Assembly (NCBI GenBank): GCA_902628815.1
Contig: CACOOK010000006.1
Location: 1 to 44,271 of the forward strand
Direction of reading: 5' to 3'
Length of the DNA: 44,271 bases
DNA from: an uncultured Pelagibacteraceae bacterium
GTDB taxonomy: Bacteria > Pseudomonadota > Alphaproteobacteria > Pelagibacterales > Pelagibacteraceae
Positions 17,448 through 26,266 of the stretch are shown in pieces. Under the pieces are notes generated by a model. It was given only the letters and a program-made list of their open reading frames with translations. It was not told the DNA's origin and did no database searches. The position numbers and the translations under genes are program-made. How positions within the stretch are numbered: the stretch's first letter is position 1; each line of letters starts with the position of its first letter.

Positions 17448-18632
17448 TTAAGCTTTATTTAACTGTTTAGAGTGAAATTTTATAAAATTTTCAACTTTTC
17501 TCTTATTAAATGTTTTATTTTCCTCAAAAGAAACTTTTTTCATTGAATAAGCTTTATTTTTTGTTCTTCTTGAGAGGATTGTTATGTTGCCTTTGTACAA
17601 ACCTAAAACAATGTCACCAGACACTTGGTTTCTTTTTTTATCAATTATTTTCTGTAATTTTAATCTTTTTTTAGAAAACCAATATCCATTGTAAACTAGT
17701 TCAGCGTATACTGGCATTATCCTCTCTTTTTCATGAGCCGTTTGTTTATCGAGAGTCACTGACTCTATAGCTCTATGTGCTTTATAAAGCAAAGTACCTC
17801 CTGGAGTTTCGTAAATACCTCTTGACTTTATTCCGATAAATCTATTTTCAACCAAATCAACTCTTCCAATCCCATTTTTTCCGGCCAAATAATTTAATTT
17901 ATTTAAAAGTTTTTCTGGTCCTAATCTTTTTCCATTAATTGCAACAGGATCACTATTTTTAAAAGTAATTTTTACTTTAGAAAATTTGTTCGGAGCTTTT
18001 TGCGGTGAAATGGTTCTTTGGTGAATAAACTCGGGAGCAGAATTTCTAGGATTTTCTAAAACTTTTCCTTCAGTTGAGGTATGAAAAATATTATCATCTA
18101 CCGAGAAAGGAGAAGCTCCCTTTTTATCCTTTGGAATTGAAATGTTATTTTTTTTGGCATATTTAATTAAATCTTCTCTTGATTGTAATTTCCACTCTCT
18201 CCAAGGAGCAATAGTTTTGATCTTATTTTTTCCAAAATATGCGTAACCCAGCTCAAATCTTACTTGATCGTTACCTTTTCCGGTTGCTCCATGTGAGACT
18301 GCAAATGCTTTAAACTTTTTTGCAACAGCAATCTGTCTTTTGGCAATTAATGGTCTAGCTATTGATGTGCCTAATAAATATACTCCCTCATACTTAGCGT
18401 GAGCTCTTATCATTGGAAAAACGTAATCTTTTACAAAAATGTCTTTCAGGTCCTCGATAATTATTTTTTTAACACCTAATTTTTTAGCATTTTTAATAAT
18501 TTTTTTTTTATCAATCTTTTGCCCAATGTCAGAGGTGTAGGCAATTACTTCAGCTTTATAATTTTCTTGTAACCATCTTAAAATAATAGATGTATCTAAA
18601 CCGCCTGAGTAGGCTAAAACAATTTTTTTCAT
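17448..18632 (-). CDS. argG: Argininosuccinate synthase
   Basis: ArgG condenses citrulline and aspartate with ATP in arginine synthesis. It is 394 aa, near the usual 400. The ATP pyrophosphatase P-loop AYSGGLDTSIILRWL is at the start. Others are EVIAYTSDIGQ, GTSIARPLIAKRQIAVA, AVSHGATGKGNDQVRFE, IAPWREWKLQSREDLI, SVDDNIFHTSTEGKVLE, and the citrulline-binding GIGRVDLVENRFIGIKSRGIYETPG. The start directly follows the stop of the IalB-like gene with no spacer, suggesting coupling. No other arg gene is in the window. Confidence 0.97.
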   Translation of the reverse strand: MKKIVLAYSGGLDTSIILRWLQENYKAEVIAYTSDIGQKIDKKKIIKNAKKLGVKKIIIEDLKDIFVKDYVFPMIRAHAKYEGVYLLGTSIARPLIAKRQIAVAKKFKAFAVSHGATGKGNDQVRFELGYAYFGKNKIKTIAPWREWKLQSREDLIKYAKKNNISIPKDKKGASPFSVDDNIFHTSTEGKVLENPRNSAPEFIHQRTISPQKAPNKFSKVKITFKNSDPVAINGKRLGPEKLLNKLNYLAGKNGIGRVDLVENRFIGIKSRGIYETPGGTLLYKAHRAIESVTLDKQTAHEKERIMPVYAELVYNGYWFSKKRLKLQKIIDKKRNQVSGDIVLGLYKGNITILSRRTKNKAYSMKKVSFEENKTFNKRKVENFIKFHSKQLNKA

Positions 18633-19133
18633 TTAGCTGCAAGTCTTTTTCGCGGTATTGTATGCCTTTGTAAAACCCATCATTGAATAGTGATCAGTTG
18701 TCTCCGCTCCTTTTGCGGTTCTAGCCTTAACAATTATGTCAGTAGCTTTTTTCATTAGTTGAATAAACTTTTTTTCTTCTTGATCATCTAACAACCAAGC
18801 GAAATCTTTTTGAGAAAAAAATGAGTATCTTCTTTTTCCAGAGCTAGCAGTTACGCTTGATGCCTTATAATCATGCCCACTTGTCAAACTAACTTCGTCT
18901 TTAATTTCTTCTGAAGGTCTAAAAGTTACAAACAATTTTGACTTATTTCTTTTTACTGCTGCAGGAGCTCTTTTTGTTGGAACAGTCTGAGCAAAGCAAA
19001 TTTTACCTTTATCAGTCTCCGCTACAAAGCTTTCCCAATTTTTATATTTTCCTGTTGATCTAGGCGTAGCTGCGAATGAATTCGTACAAAATAAAATTAT
19101 TATTAGTGAAATAAAAATTTTTTTAAAAGACAT
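18633..19133 (-). CDS. Secreted protein, IalB-like (invasion-associated locus B family)
   Basis: This 166-aa protein begins with a clear Sec signal peptide (KKIFISLIIILFCTNSFA, cleavage probably near residue 21-22), so the product is periplasmic. The mature part KYKNWESFVAETDKGKICFAQTVP, with one Cys early and one at the very end (KKTCS), and the phrases LFVTFRPSEEIKDEV and DFAWLLDDQEE followed by an ATDIIVKARTAKG segment, resemble the IalB family common in alphaproteobacteria. The family's role in free-living cells is unknown. The two cysteines may form a disulfide. It is placed directly before argG. Confidence 0.65.
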   Translation of the reverse strand: MSFKKIFISLIIILFCTNSFAATPRSTGKYKNWESFVAETDKGKICFAQTVPTKRAPAAVKRNKSKLFVTFRPSEEIKDEVSLTSGHDYKASSVTASSGKRRYSFFSQKDFAWLLDDQEEKKFIQLMKKATDIIVKARTAKGAETTDHYSMMGFTKAYNTAKKTCS

Positions 19134-19176
19134 TCTTAACTTTTATACTAAAAATTATCTATTTCAATGCTTTGAA

Positions 19177-20214
19177 TTATGGAGATGGATTAGGATTATT
19201 ATTATGGATCTTATCAATTTTATCTACAATTTCCTTAGTCAGTTCAATATTTACACTATCTATATTTTCCTTCAATTGATCCATTGTAGTAGCACCTATA
19301 ATATTACTAGTTACGAAAGGTCTAGAATTAACAAAGGATTGTGCTAGCTGAGCCATTGAAATATTATTCTCCTTTGCTAGCTTATAATATTCTTCATATG
19401 CTCTCAAAGCTAGAGGGTTCAAGTGTCTTTCCCATCCTTTGAATAAAGCTTGTCTAGAATTTTTTGGCATTTGTCCATTTCTATACTTTCCAGATAAAGC
19501 CCCAGTTGCAAGTGGGTAGTAAACTAGAAGACCGCATTTTTCTCTTATTGAAATTTCAGACATGCCAATCTCATATGTCCTATTAACTAGATTATACGGA
19601 TTTTGAACGGACATCATTCTTGGTAACTTTTTACTTTTTGATAACTCAATATATTTTGATAATCCATAAGGAGTTTCATTTGACATCCCGATATATCTGA
19701 TTTTTCCAGAATTTATATATTTTTTTAGGGCTTCTAAAATACTTTCAAAGCTATTCCACTCACCCTCATCACTATCAATTGTATAATCTCTTCTTCCAAA
19801 GTAATTTGTAGATCGTTCAGGCCAATGTAATTGATATAAATCTATGTAGTCTGTTTTAAGCCTTTTTAAACTTCCATCGATCGCTTCCCCAAGAGTTCTC
19901 TCATCAAAATTATTTTTTCCTCCTCTTATCCAGTTACAACCTGGGCCTGCTACTTTTGTTGCTAGAATTACTTTTTCCCGATTTTTTCTTTTTTCAAACC
20001 AATTTCCAATTATAACTTCAGTTTTGCCGTAAGAGTCCGAATTAGGGGGTACAGAGTAAAGCTCTGCAGTATCAAAAAAGTTAACCCCTTTCCCCAGAGA
20101 ATAATCCATTTGTTCAAATGCATCCCTCTCAGTATTTTGAGTACCCCATGTCATAGTTCCAAGACATATTAAACTAACGTCCAAATCTGTATTGCCTAGT
20201 TTTTTAAATTTCAT
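19177..20214 (-). CDS. tas: NADP-dependent aldo/keto reductase, Tas type
   Basis: This is a 345-aa (alpha/beta)8 oxidoreductase. It follows Escherichia coli Tas closely in motif order: KKLGNTDLDVSLICLGTMTWG at the start (given here in part), NFFDTAELYSVPP with catalytic Asp and Tyr, IIGNWFEKR, ILATKVAGPG with catalytic Lys, SLKRLKTDYIDLYQLHWPER with catalytic His, RYIGMSNETPYG, MSVQNPYNLVNR, and the C-terminal NADP site IIGATTMDQLKENIDS. The physiological substrate is unknown. It is divergent from the Bax-inhibitor gene across an 80-base region with a near-symmetric promoter arrangement. Confidence 0.92.
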   Translation of the reverse strand: MKFKKLGNTDLDVSLICLGTMTWGTQNTERDAFEQMDYSLGKGVNFFDTAELYSVPPNSDSYGKTEVIIGNWFEKRKNREKVILATKVAGPGCNWIRGGKNNFDERTLGEAIDGSLKRLKTDYIDLYQLHWPERSTNYFGRRDYTIDSDEGEWNSFESILEALKKYINSGKIRYIGMSNETPYGLSKYIELSKSKKLPRMMSVQNPYNLVNRTYEIGMSEISIREKCGLLVYYPLATGALSGKYRNGQMPKNSRQALFKGWERHLNPLALRAYEEYYKLAKENNISMAQLAQSFVNSRPFVTSNIIGATTMDQLKENIDSVNIELTKEIVDKIDKIHNNNPNPSP

Positions 20215-20227
20215 AAATCCTAATATT

Positions 20228-20286
20228 TATATAAGTTTTTTAGGTCAATTTTTGCCTATTGAAAAGTCTTTAAAAAAACTTATATA
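20228..20286. promoter_or_regulatory. Divergent promoter region with 14-bp inverted repeat
   Basis: Arms 20228-20241 and 20273-20286 are perfect 14-base inverted copies (TATATAAGTTTTTT and complement) separated by 31 bases. On the plus strand TTGAAA (20259-20264) and TATATT (20283-20288), 18 bases apart, would start transcription at or near the ATG 20295. On the minus strand TTGACC (20243-20248) with TATTAG 17 bases on would start close to the tas ATG. Both messages could be leaderless. Confidence 0.5.
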
Positions 20287-20294
20287 TTCAATCA

Positions 20295-21047
20295 ATGGAA
20301 ATAAATAAACAAAGATCTACAATTCGATCGTCTGCTTCCGAAGCAATAATAGATCAAGGTCTGAGATCTTACATGTTAAAGGTCTATAATTATATGGCTT
20401 CGGGCGTGCTGTTGACCGGTTTTATTGCTTTACTATTTTTTAAGATGGCCGTTATAACTTCATCAGAGGGACAAATAATTGGATTAACGAATTTTGGGAA
20501 CACGATATATGCCTCAGGATTGAAGTGGGTAATAATGTTAGCCCCCCTTGCTATTGTATTCTATATGAGTTTTGGAATAGCAAAAATGTCTGCAGCTAAA
20601 GCTCAAACAACTTTTTGGGTTTTTGCCGCTTTGATGGGCGCTTCGCTGTCATCAATTTTTTTAATTTACACAGGAGCTAGTATTACAAGAGTGTTCTTTA
20701 TCACCGCTGGCACTTTCGGAGCAATGAGTATTTACGGCTATACGACAAAAAGAGATCTTACTAAATTAGGTTCATTTTTAATGATGGGTCTATTCGGAAT
20801 AATAATTGCATCTCTAGTAAATATTTTTATGAAATCTTCTATGATGTATTTTATTATTTCAATTATAGGCGTCTTAGTCTTTGTGGGTTTAACTGCTTAT
20901 GATACTCAAAAAATCAAAAATATGTATCTCGTAAGTGATAGTGGCGAACTTATAGGTAAAAAAGCAGTTATGGGAGCTTTGACTTTATATTTAGACTTCA
21001 TCAATCTTTTCATAATGCTTCTAAGGTTGTTCGGTCAAAGAAGATAA
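20295..21047 (+). CDS. Bax inhibitor-1 / YccA family membrane protein
   Basis: This 250-aa inner-membrane protein has about seven hydrophobic segments. The N-terminal cytoplasmic part INKQRSTIRSSASEAIIDQG precedes LRSYMLKVYNYMASGVLLTG, the usual family opening. Later phrases ASITRVFFITAGTFGAMSIYG, TKRDLTKLGSFLMMGLFGII, and the C-terminal signature FVGLTAYDTQKIKNMY with the conserved Asp pair near the pore are diagnostic. It ends ALTLYLDFINLFIMLLRLFG. Members form calcium-permeable or pH-sensitive channels or modulate FtsH; the role here is not known. The start ATG 20295 probably needs no leader (see promoter entry). It is convergent with the DUF2794 gene, stop to stop with no gap. Confidence 0.93.
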   Translation: MEINKQRSTIRSSASEAIIDQGLRSYMLKVYNYMASGVLLTGFIALLFFKMAVITSSEGQIIGLTNFGNTIYASGLKWVIMLAPLAIVFYMSFGIAKMSAAKAQTTFWVFAALMGASLSSIFLIYTGASITRVFFITAGTFGAMSIYGYTTKRDLTKLGSFLMMGLFGIIIASLVNIFMKSSMMYFIISIIGVLVFVGLTAYDTQKIKNMYLVSDSGELIGKKAVMGALTLYLDFINLFIMLLRLFGQRR

Positions 21048-21395
21048 TCACTTTATTAATCTAAGTTTATTCCAACTAGTTTTGTTAATAAGTTGATCAA
21101 GGTTTTGCGATTTTTTTATTACGTTCCCGTCTTTATCTTTGATAAAAAATTTCTCATTAAAATAGTTAGGCTTTAAATTCTTTGCAATTTTAAGCACGGG
21201 TCTTTCCGAGGCTCTTTGGTAAACGTTAAAAGAAACTTCTTTATTTCCAGAAGAAAAAGAATAATCTTTCCATGAACCATTGGAAACCATTTTTGCATAA
21301 AGATTCAAAATACATTGTAATTCTGTTTTGATAAAGAATTTACTTTTGTTTTTTTCTTTGAAATTATTATTAACTATAAGATGAAATTTTTTCAT
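21048..21395 (-). CDS. DUF2794 domain protein
   Basis: This small soluble protein of 115 aa has no known function. It matches the alphaproteobacterial DUF2794 family in FIKTELQCILNLYAKMVSNG, then WKDYSFSSGNKEVSFNVYQR, ERPVLKIAKNL and FFIKDKDGNVIKK. It has no signal peptide or membrane segment. It overlaps the yciB stop by four bases, so it is co-translated with the septation protein, and it meets the Bax-inhibitor gene tail to tail with no spacer. Confidence 0.85.
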   Translation of the reverse strand: MKKFHLIVNNNFKEKNKSKFFIKTELQCILNLYAKMVSNGSWKDYSFSSGNKEVSFNVYQRASERPVLKIAKNLKPNYFNEKFFIKDKDGNVIKKSQNLDQLINKTSWNKLRLIK

Positions 21396-21955
21396 AATTT
21401 ATATTTATTAATTAGTGGTACTTGAAAAGCAGTAAAAATAAAAGTAATGGGTAGTATTCCCCAAACTTTAAAATTCACCCATGTAGCCTCTGGTTGTGTT
21501 CTCCAGACAATTTCATTAAGAAGTGCAAGAAAAATAAAAAAACAAGCCCATCTAAAGTTAAGTTTATCCCAACCCCGCTCATTTAGTTGAAAAGCACTTT
21601 GTAAAAAAACCTTTAAAAAATTTTTTTTAAATAAAAAGTTACTCGTAATTAGAATAATCGCAAAAATTAGATTAACTATTGTTGGCTTCATATAAATAAA
21701 AATAGGATTATCGAAGTATAAAGTTAAACCCCCAAACAATGTTATTATTATTCCTCCAATTAGAGGAACATAAGGTATTTTTTTTTCCACAAAATATACT
21801 AAAGCGATAGCTATAATCGTAGCAATTATTAGAGGCGGAATAGCAACAGATAGATTTTTTCCACTTTTATAATAAATAATGAAAAAAATTAATAAAGGTC
21901 CGAAGTCAGTGACAAACTTTAAAAATGACTTATTCACAGTATTAAAGAGTAACAC
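21392..21955 (-). CDS. yciB: Inner membrane septation protein YciB/IspZ
   Basis: This 187-aa protein has five or so hydrophobic segments. Signatures are FVTDFGPLLIFFIIYYKSG near the N terminus, FVEKKIPYVPLIGGIIITLFGGLTLYF written in parts as KKIPYVPLIGG and ITLFGGLTLYF, then KPTIVNLIFAIIL, GWDKLNFRWACFFIFLALLN, and EIVWRTQPEATWVNFKVWG. The family affects septation and envelope integrity. In many alphaproteobacteria it sits beside ftsY and ccm genes. Here the ccm genes are next to it, but ftsY lies about 19 kb away, so the ancestral block seems to have been split. It is divergent from hspQ across 60 bases. Confidence 0.93.
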   Translation of the reverse strand: MLLFNTVNKSFLKFVTDFGPLLIFFIIYYKSGKNLSVAIPPLIIATIIAIALVYFVEKKIPYVPLIGGIIITLFGGLTLYFDNPIFIYMKPTIVNLIFAIILITSNFLFKKNFLKVFLQSAFQLNERGWDKLNFRWACFFIFLALLNEIVWRTQPEATWVNFKVWGILPITFIFTAFQVPLINKYKL

Positions 21956-22015
21956 ATATTAAAAATATTATAAATTAGTTATTGATTTTAATGAAAAAGA
22001 TATTAACTATCTTGT

Positions 22016-22339
22016 ATGACCATAAGCAATAACGCGAAGTTTTCCATTGGTGAAGTTGTAAAACACCGTCACTTTGACTTCAGGGGTGTTATCTACGACG
22101 TAGACTTTGAATTTAATAATTCAGAGGAATGGTACGAATCAATTCCAAAAGAAGTACGTCCCAGAAAGGATCAGCCATTTTATCATTTATTAGCAGAAAG
22201 TAACGACGTGACTTATGAGGCATACGTTTCTGAGCAAAATTTATTATTAGACAATTCCAAAAAACCAGTGAAGCATCCACTAATTGATGAAATTTTTACG
22301 GGTAAAAAAGGCTCTAGTTACCTCAAAATCTCCAATTAA
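22016..22339 (+). CDS. hspQ: HspQ-type heat shock protein (hemimethylated-DNA-binding fold)
   Basis: This 107-aa single-domain protein matches the HspQ/YccV family: AKFSIGEVVKHRHFDFRGVI, then YDVDFEFNNSEEWYES, QPFYHLLAE, and TYEAYVSEQNLLLD. HspQ in enterobacteria is a heat-induced specificity enhancer of Lon and an inhibitor of DnaA; it binds hemimethylated DNA in some reports. A separate Lon-N-domain protein is encoded near the left edge, but no link is shown. The gene stands alone on the plus strand, divergent from yciB and followed by about 174 bases before ccmC. Confidence 0.9.
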   Translation: MTISNNAKFSIGEVVKHRHFDFRGVIYDVDFEFNNSEEWYESIPKEVRPRKDQPFYHLLAESNDVTYEAYVSEQNLLLDNSKKPVKHPLIDEIFTGKKGSSYLKISN

Positions 22340-22413
22340 GCATTAATCGCCTAAAATTAAACATTATTTCTTCAAACCTGGGACAAATAAATTGAGTATT
22401 AATTAATTGTTAT

Positions 22414-22467
22414 AGCCCAATTAAGAATATACTTCTTATATTACTCCCTCCCATTCTTAGTTGGGCT
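22414..22467. repeat. 15-base inverted repeat upstream of ccmC
   Basis: The arms are AGCCCAATTAAGAAT (22414-22428) and ATTCTTAGTTGGGCT (22453-22467). They pair at all 15 positions as RNA if one G-U pair is allowed, around a 24-base loop. No T-run follows on the plus strand, so it is not a normal terminator. The rest of the 174-base gap between hspQ and ccmC is AT-rich. One frame (22396-22530) reads like a short secreted peptide (NILLILLPPILSWAQNETSQ) but lacks an ATG, GTG or TTG start. Confidence 0.6.
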
Positions 22468-22513
22468 CAAAATGAAACTTCACAAAAAAAAAATATTATA
22501 GTAGTTAAATCTA

Positions 22514-23221
22514 ATGATAAAGTTTTTTAATAATAGTAATATATTTTTCTGGATTGAAAAGTTTACAAATTTTATTAATTCAATATTTTTTGTTTTATTA
22601 ATAGTGGCAATTTCATTTGCATTAATATTTTCTCCACCTGATTATTTACAAGGTGATAGTGTTAGAATAATGTATGTTCACGTACCAGCTGCATGGATAG
22701 GGTTAGCTTCTTTTACGCTTATTGCTTTTTTGTCAATTTTGAACTTTATATTTAAAATTAAAAATTTGTTTTTAATCTCAAAAAGTATTGCTCCTATTGG
22801 ACTTATGTTTACTTGTCTTGCAATCGTAACTGGAGCTTTATGGGGCCAACCAACATGGGGAACTTTTTGGGCCTGGGATGCTAGAATTACCTCGATGTTA
22901 ATTTTAGGAATTTTTTATCTTTTATTTATTTTTGTTAACAAATATGTTTTAGATCAACATAGGGCAAATAAAATTTCAAGTTTAATAGCTATTTTGGGTG
23001 CTGTTAACATACCTATAATTAAATATTCAGTAGAATGGTGGAATACACTTCACCAACCTGCAAGCATCAAAATAGCTGGAGCAAGCACTATTCACTCCTC
23101 AATGATAGTCCCCTTATTACTCATGTTTTTTGTATTAATTCTTTATTGTGCGCTAATTTTTCTAATGAAATATAAGACAGAAATCATTAGAATAAAGAAG
23201 AAAAATTTAAAACGATTATGA
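22514..23221 (+). CDS. ccmC: Heme export/handling membrane protein CcmC
   Basis: CcmC presents heme on the outer face of the inner membrane and loads it onto CcmE in cytochrome c maturation system I. The 235-aa protein has six hydrophobic segments. The heme-binding tryptophan-rich motif is WGQPTWGTFWAWDARITSML (around residues 115-134), flanked by a conserved His before it (YVHVPAAWIG) and one after it (WWNTLHQPASI). It heads a tight plus-strand run ccmC-D-E-F-G-H. Its end overlaps ccmD by four bases. No ccmA or ccmB gene is adjacent. Confidence 0.95.
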   Translation: MIKFFNNSNIFFWIEKFTNFINSIFFVLLIVAISFALIFSPPDYLQGDSVRIMYVHVPAAWIGLASFTLIAFLSILNFIFKIKNLFLISKSIAPIGLMFTCLAIVTGALWGQPTWGTFWAWDARITSMLILGIFYLLFIFVNKYVLDQHRANKISSLIAILGAVNIPIIKYSVEWWNTLHQPASIKIAGASTIHSSMIVPLLLMFFVLILYCALIFLMKYKTEIIRIKKKNLKRL

Positions 23222-23451
23222 TAGAAAGTTTAATTTACATGAATGGCTATGGAGTTTTTGTTTGGTCATCTTTTGCAATAACCGCTCTAACTTGCTTGAT
23301 TGTTTATTTTAAGACATTAAAAACACTGAGAAAATACGAAAAAGAATTTGCAAAGGAGATAGAAGAACTTTCTACTAAAAAAAGAAAAACACTTTTAGAA
23401 AGTTCTAAAATTGCTTCACAAGTTGTTTCCTCATACAATAAAACCATCTGA
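23218..23451 (+). CDS. ccmD: Heme exporter subunit CcmD
   Basis: CcmD is a small one-span membrane protein that stabilises the CcmC-heme-CcmE complex. It is 77 aa: the opening [20 protein letters not shown] forms the transmembrane helix, followed by a charged coiled-coil-like tail ([19 protein letters not shown]). The YGxFVWxSF pattern and its position between ccmC and ccmE identify it. It starts within ccmC (ATGA overlap), eight bases before ccmE begins. Confidence 0.85.
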   Translation: MIESLIYMNGYGVFVWSSFAITALTCLIVYFKTLKTLRKYEKEFAKEIEELSTKKRKTLLESSKIASQVVSSYNKTI

Positions 23452-23459
23452 AGCATTTA

Positions 23460-23888
23460 ATGCTGACTTTTAAAGTTAAAAAAAGAGCATCTTTTTTAAC
23501 TTTAATTCTAATACTTACAGTTTTTGCAGTCTTTCTTATTCTAAAGTCACTCAGCGATAATATTTTATACTTTAAATCACCGACAGATATAAAAACGAGC
23601 GAGGATTTAATCTTTAATAAAAAAATTAGAGTAGGCGGTATGGTAAAAAAAAATTCTCTAAAGATTAATAGCGATGAAATAAAATTCGTTATCACAGATT
23701 TTAAAAATGAACTAAACGTGAGTTACAGTGGCACTGTACCAAATTTATTTACAGAGGAAAAAGGAGTAGTAGCTGAGGGTAAACTTCAAGATAAAAAATT
23801 CTTTGTTGCTGATAGAATTTTAGCAAAACATGATGAGAATTATATGCCTCCTGAATTAAAAGGAATCAAAAAAAAAGATGCTAAGTAA
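23460..23888 (+). CDS. ccmE: Heme chaperone CcmE
   Basis: CcmE covalently holds heme in the periplasm before transfer to apocytochrome c by CcmF/H. The 142-aa protein has one N-terminal membrane anchor (residues 11-30) and an OB-fold domain with [46 protein letters not shown]. The heme-binding His124 and Tyr128 lie in [13 protein letters not shown], identical in spacing to the Escherichia coli motif. The basic tail (IKKKDAK) is short. Its last 11 bases overlap ccmF. Confidence 0.96.
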   Translation: MLTFKVKKRASFLTLILILTVFAVFLILKSLSDNILYFKSPTDIKTSEDLIFNKKIRVGGMVKKNSLKINSDEIKFVITDFKNELNVSYSGTVPNLFTEEKGVVAEGKLQDKKFFVADRILAKHDENYMPPELKGIKKKDAK

Positions 23889-25761
23889 TTTAGGCAATAT
23901 ACTATTATTTTCTAAAGTATTATTAAGTTTAACTATAATTTATTTTTCTTACCAATGTATTAAATCTTCACGCGAGATCATTTTTAAAAAAATTTATCAA
24001 ATAAGTTTGTTACAAAGCACATTAGTTTTAGGTTGTTTTTTTACTCTTATTGCTGCTTATGTCGTTTCAGATTTTTCTTTAATTAATGTTTACCAAAATT
24101 CTCATACAGCAAAGCCATTATTCTACAAAATCTCAGGCACTTGGGGAAATCATGAAGGAAGTTTATTACTGTGGATTATTATCCTGACCCTTTTTTCGTT
24201 TTTATTTTTGATATACAACAATAATCATCCAAAAAATTATAGACTTTATACTTTAATTATTCAGAACATTTTAATACTAGGTTTTTTGTTTTTTATATTA
24301 TTTAATTCGAATCCTTTTTTATCTTTATCACCAATACCTAAAGAGGGATTAGGTCTTAATCCAATTTTACAAGATCCTGCATTAGCCATACATCCACCAC
24401 TACTTTATTTAGGTTTTGTTGGGTCATCTATATACTTTTCAGCTGCTATAGCATCATTAATAACAAACTACTCTGAAAAATCATTTGCGTTTTCAATAAA
24501 AAATTGGGTTTTAATTTCTTGGGGCTTTCAAACTTTAGGCATACTAGTTGGTTCGATATGGGCTTACTATGAATTAGGATGGGGCGGCTTCTGGTTTTGG
24601 GATCCAGTCGAAAATGCATCATTATTACCTTGGTTTGCGATGACTGCTCTCCTTCATTCATTGCTTGTTTTAGAAAAAAGAAATTTACTTTATTTTTGGG
24701 TAATAGTCTTATGTTTAATTACTTTTACTTTGAGTGTTACAGGTACTTTTCTAGTAAGATCTGGAATATTAAATTCTGTCCACACGTTTGCTAGCGACCC
24801 CAGTAGAGGAATTTATATTTTATCTTTTTTAAGCGTAATGATTTTTGGATCACTTTTTTTGCTATTAAACAAATATAGAAAAGAGAACAAACTAATATAT
24901 TCTAATAGTAAAGAAACGTTTGTGCTAATTAATAATTGGTTTATGATGTTTTATTTACTAACAGTGTTAGTTGGTACACTTTATCCAATTTTTACAGACG
25001 TTCTTACAAATAATAAAATTTCTGTTGGACCACCATTTTATAATACTGTTATTTTGCCAGTCGTAGTTATATTTCTATTTTTTATGGCAATAGGCCCAAA
25101 AGCAAAATGGGTTAAAAATAGATTTGATAACCTAGGGTATTTTGCTTTATTATTGTTTCTAGCTTTAGTGGTAAATTTCTCTATTATTTATTTTTTTAAA
25201 AGTTCCACGATTTTATCAAACCTAGTGATCATTTCTTCTTTATTTCTAATACTTTCATCCTTTTTTGATTTAGTAAATTCTATTTTAAAGTCTAGATTTG
25301 ATTTAGCTAGAACGATATCACACATTTCTTTTGGCTTTCTCGTTTTGTTTATTGGTCTAAACCACAACTTTTCAATAGAGAAAGATTTTAATATGAAAGT
25401 TGGTGAAGTAAAAAGTTTTGATAATTATGAAATTCAATTACAAAATTTAGAATTAAAAACTTACAATAATTATAAAGCAATAATAGGCAATCTAAAGATT
25501 AAGAATATACTTTTAAAAGAGGAAAGAACTCTTAATCCAGAAATTAGAATTTATGATAATCCAGAAACATTGACTTACGAAGCAGCGATCAAAACTAACT
25601 TAATTAAAGATTATTATTTAACAATGAGTAATATTGATAGATCAGAATTTTATAACATTAAATTTCAGAAAAAACCCTTAATGATTTGGATCTGGATATC
25701 AGTTGCGATGTTAGTTTTTGGAGGTTTCCTTAGAATTTTTAAAAATGCAAAAATTAATTAA
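23878..25761 (+). CDS. ccmF: Cytochrome c heme lyase subunit CcmF
   Basis: CcmF is the integral membrane core of the heme lyase that joins heme to apocytochrome c with CcmH. It is 627 aa with about 14 hydrophobic segments. The periplasmic WWD heme motif [20 protein letters not shown] lies at about residues 233-252. Conserved phrases are [53 protein letters not shown], and a large periplasmic C-terminal domain before a final helix ([17 protein letters not shown]). The start ATG 23878 overlaps ccmE. Its end overlaps ccmG by 17 bases. Confidence 0.96.
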   Translation: MLSNLGNILLFSKVLLSLTIIYFSYQCIKSSREIIFKKIYQISLLQSTLVLGCFFTLIAAYVVSDFSLINVYQNSHTAKPLFYKISGTWGNHEGSLLLWIIILTLFSFLFLIYNNNHPKNYRLYTLIIQNILILGFLFFILFNSNPFLSLSPIPKEGLGLNPILQDPALAIHPPLLYLGFVGSSIYFSAAIASLITNYSEKSFAFSIKNWVLISWGFQTLGILVGSIWAYYELGWGGFWFWDPVENASLLPWFAMTALLHSLLVLEKRNLLYFWVIVLCLITFTLSVTGTFLVRSGILNSVHTFASDPSRGIYILSFLSVMIFGSLFLLLNKYRKENKLIYSNSKETFVLINNWFMMFYLLTVLVGTLYPIFTDVLTNNKISVGPPFYNTVILPVVVIFLFFMAIGPKAKWVKNRFDNLGYFALLLFLALVVNFSIIYFFKSSTILSNLVIISSLFLILSSFFDLVNSILKSRFDLARTISHISFGFLVLFIGLNHNFSIEKDFNMKVGEVKSFDNYEIQLQNLELKTYNNYKAIIGNLKIKNILLKEERTLNPEIRIYDNPETLTYEAAIKTNLIKDYYLTMSNIDRSEFYNIKFQKKPLMIWIWISVAMLVFGGFLRIFKNAKIN

Positions 25762-26266
25762 ATCAATAATTACAATAATTTTTATATTTATAATTATGAT
25801 CTTTTATATAAGCTTGGGTAAAGATAATAGCTACGATACAGTTAATTTGGTTGGAAAAAAATTAGATAGTATTGAAATCCAAAGTTTTAATAACGAAAAG
25901 TTTGTTAATACTAAAAGTTTTAAAGATAATAGTTTTACATTAATAAATTTTTGGGCATCCTGGTGCGGACCTTGTAGAGCTGAACATCCAATATTAATGA
26001 ATTTAAAAGAGTCAAAGTCATTAATTTTGGTTGGAGTTAATTTTAAAGATAAAAAAAAAAATGCTAAAAACTTTTTGGAGGATTTAGGAAATCCTTACGG
26101 TATTCTTTTAAAAGATGAAAGCGGAAAAAAAAGTATAAATTTCGGCATTTACGGTATACCAGAGAGTATACTTTTAAATAAAGAATTAGTAATCATTGAA
26201 AAATTTGTTGGGCCACTAGTTGAAGAAGATTATGAGAAAATTTTGGAGGAAATTGGTGAAAAATAA
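25745..26266 (+). CDS. ccmG: Thiol:disulfide interchange protein CcmG/DsbE
   Basis: CcmG is a membrane-anchored thioredoxin-like protein that reduces the CXXCH motif of apocytochrome c. I start it at ATG 25745 (MQKLIKS, 173 aa). The frame also runs back to TTG 25718, but the extra residues EVSLEFLK only shadow the ccmF end. The anchor covers residues about 4-24. The thioredoxin fold has FWASWCGPCRAEHP with redox Cys74 and Cys77, the acidic-loop region LILVGVNFKD, and the cis-Pro segment FGIYGIPESILL. The stop overlaps the ccmH GTG start by 11 bases. Confidence 0.94.
   Translation: MQKLIKSIITIIFIFIIMIFYISLGKDNSYDTVNLVGKKLDSIEIQSFNNEKFVNTKSFKDNSFTLINFWASWCGPCRAEHPILMNLKESKSLILVGVNFKDKKKNAKNFLEDLGNPYGILLKDESGKKSINFGIYGIPESILLNKELVIIEKFVGPLVEEDYEKILEEIGEK
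26245..26250 (+). promoter_or_regulatory. Shine-Dalgarno site deciding the ccmH start
   Basis: GGAGGA lies six bases before GTG 26256, inside the end of ccmG. It fixes the start of ccmH at this GTG and not at upstream in-frame codons (TTG 26220, ATG 26232), after which a clean signal peptide follows. Confidence 0.75.

Noticed and set aside
22414-22467. Inverted repeat as a terminator for hspQ
   Set aside because: No T-run follows the second arm on the plus strand and the loop is 24 bases, so it is a poor intrinsic terminator.
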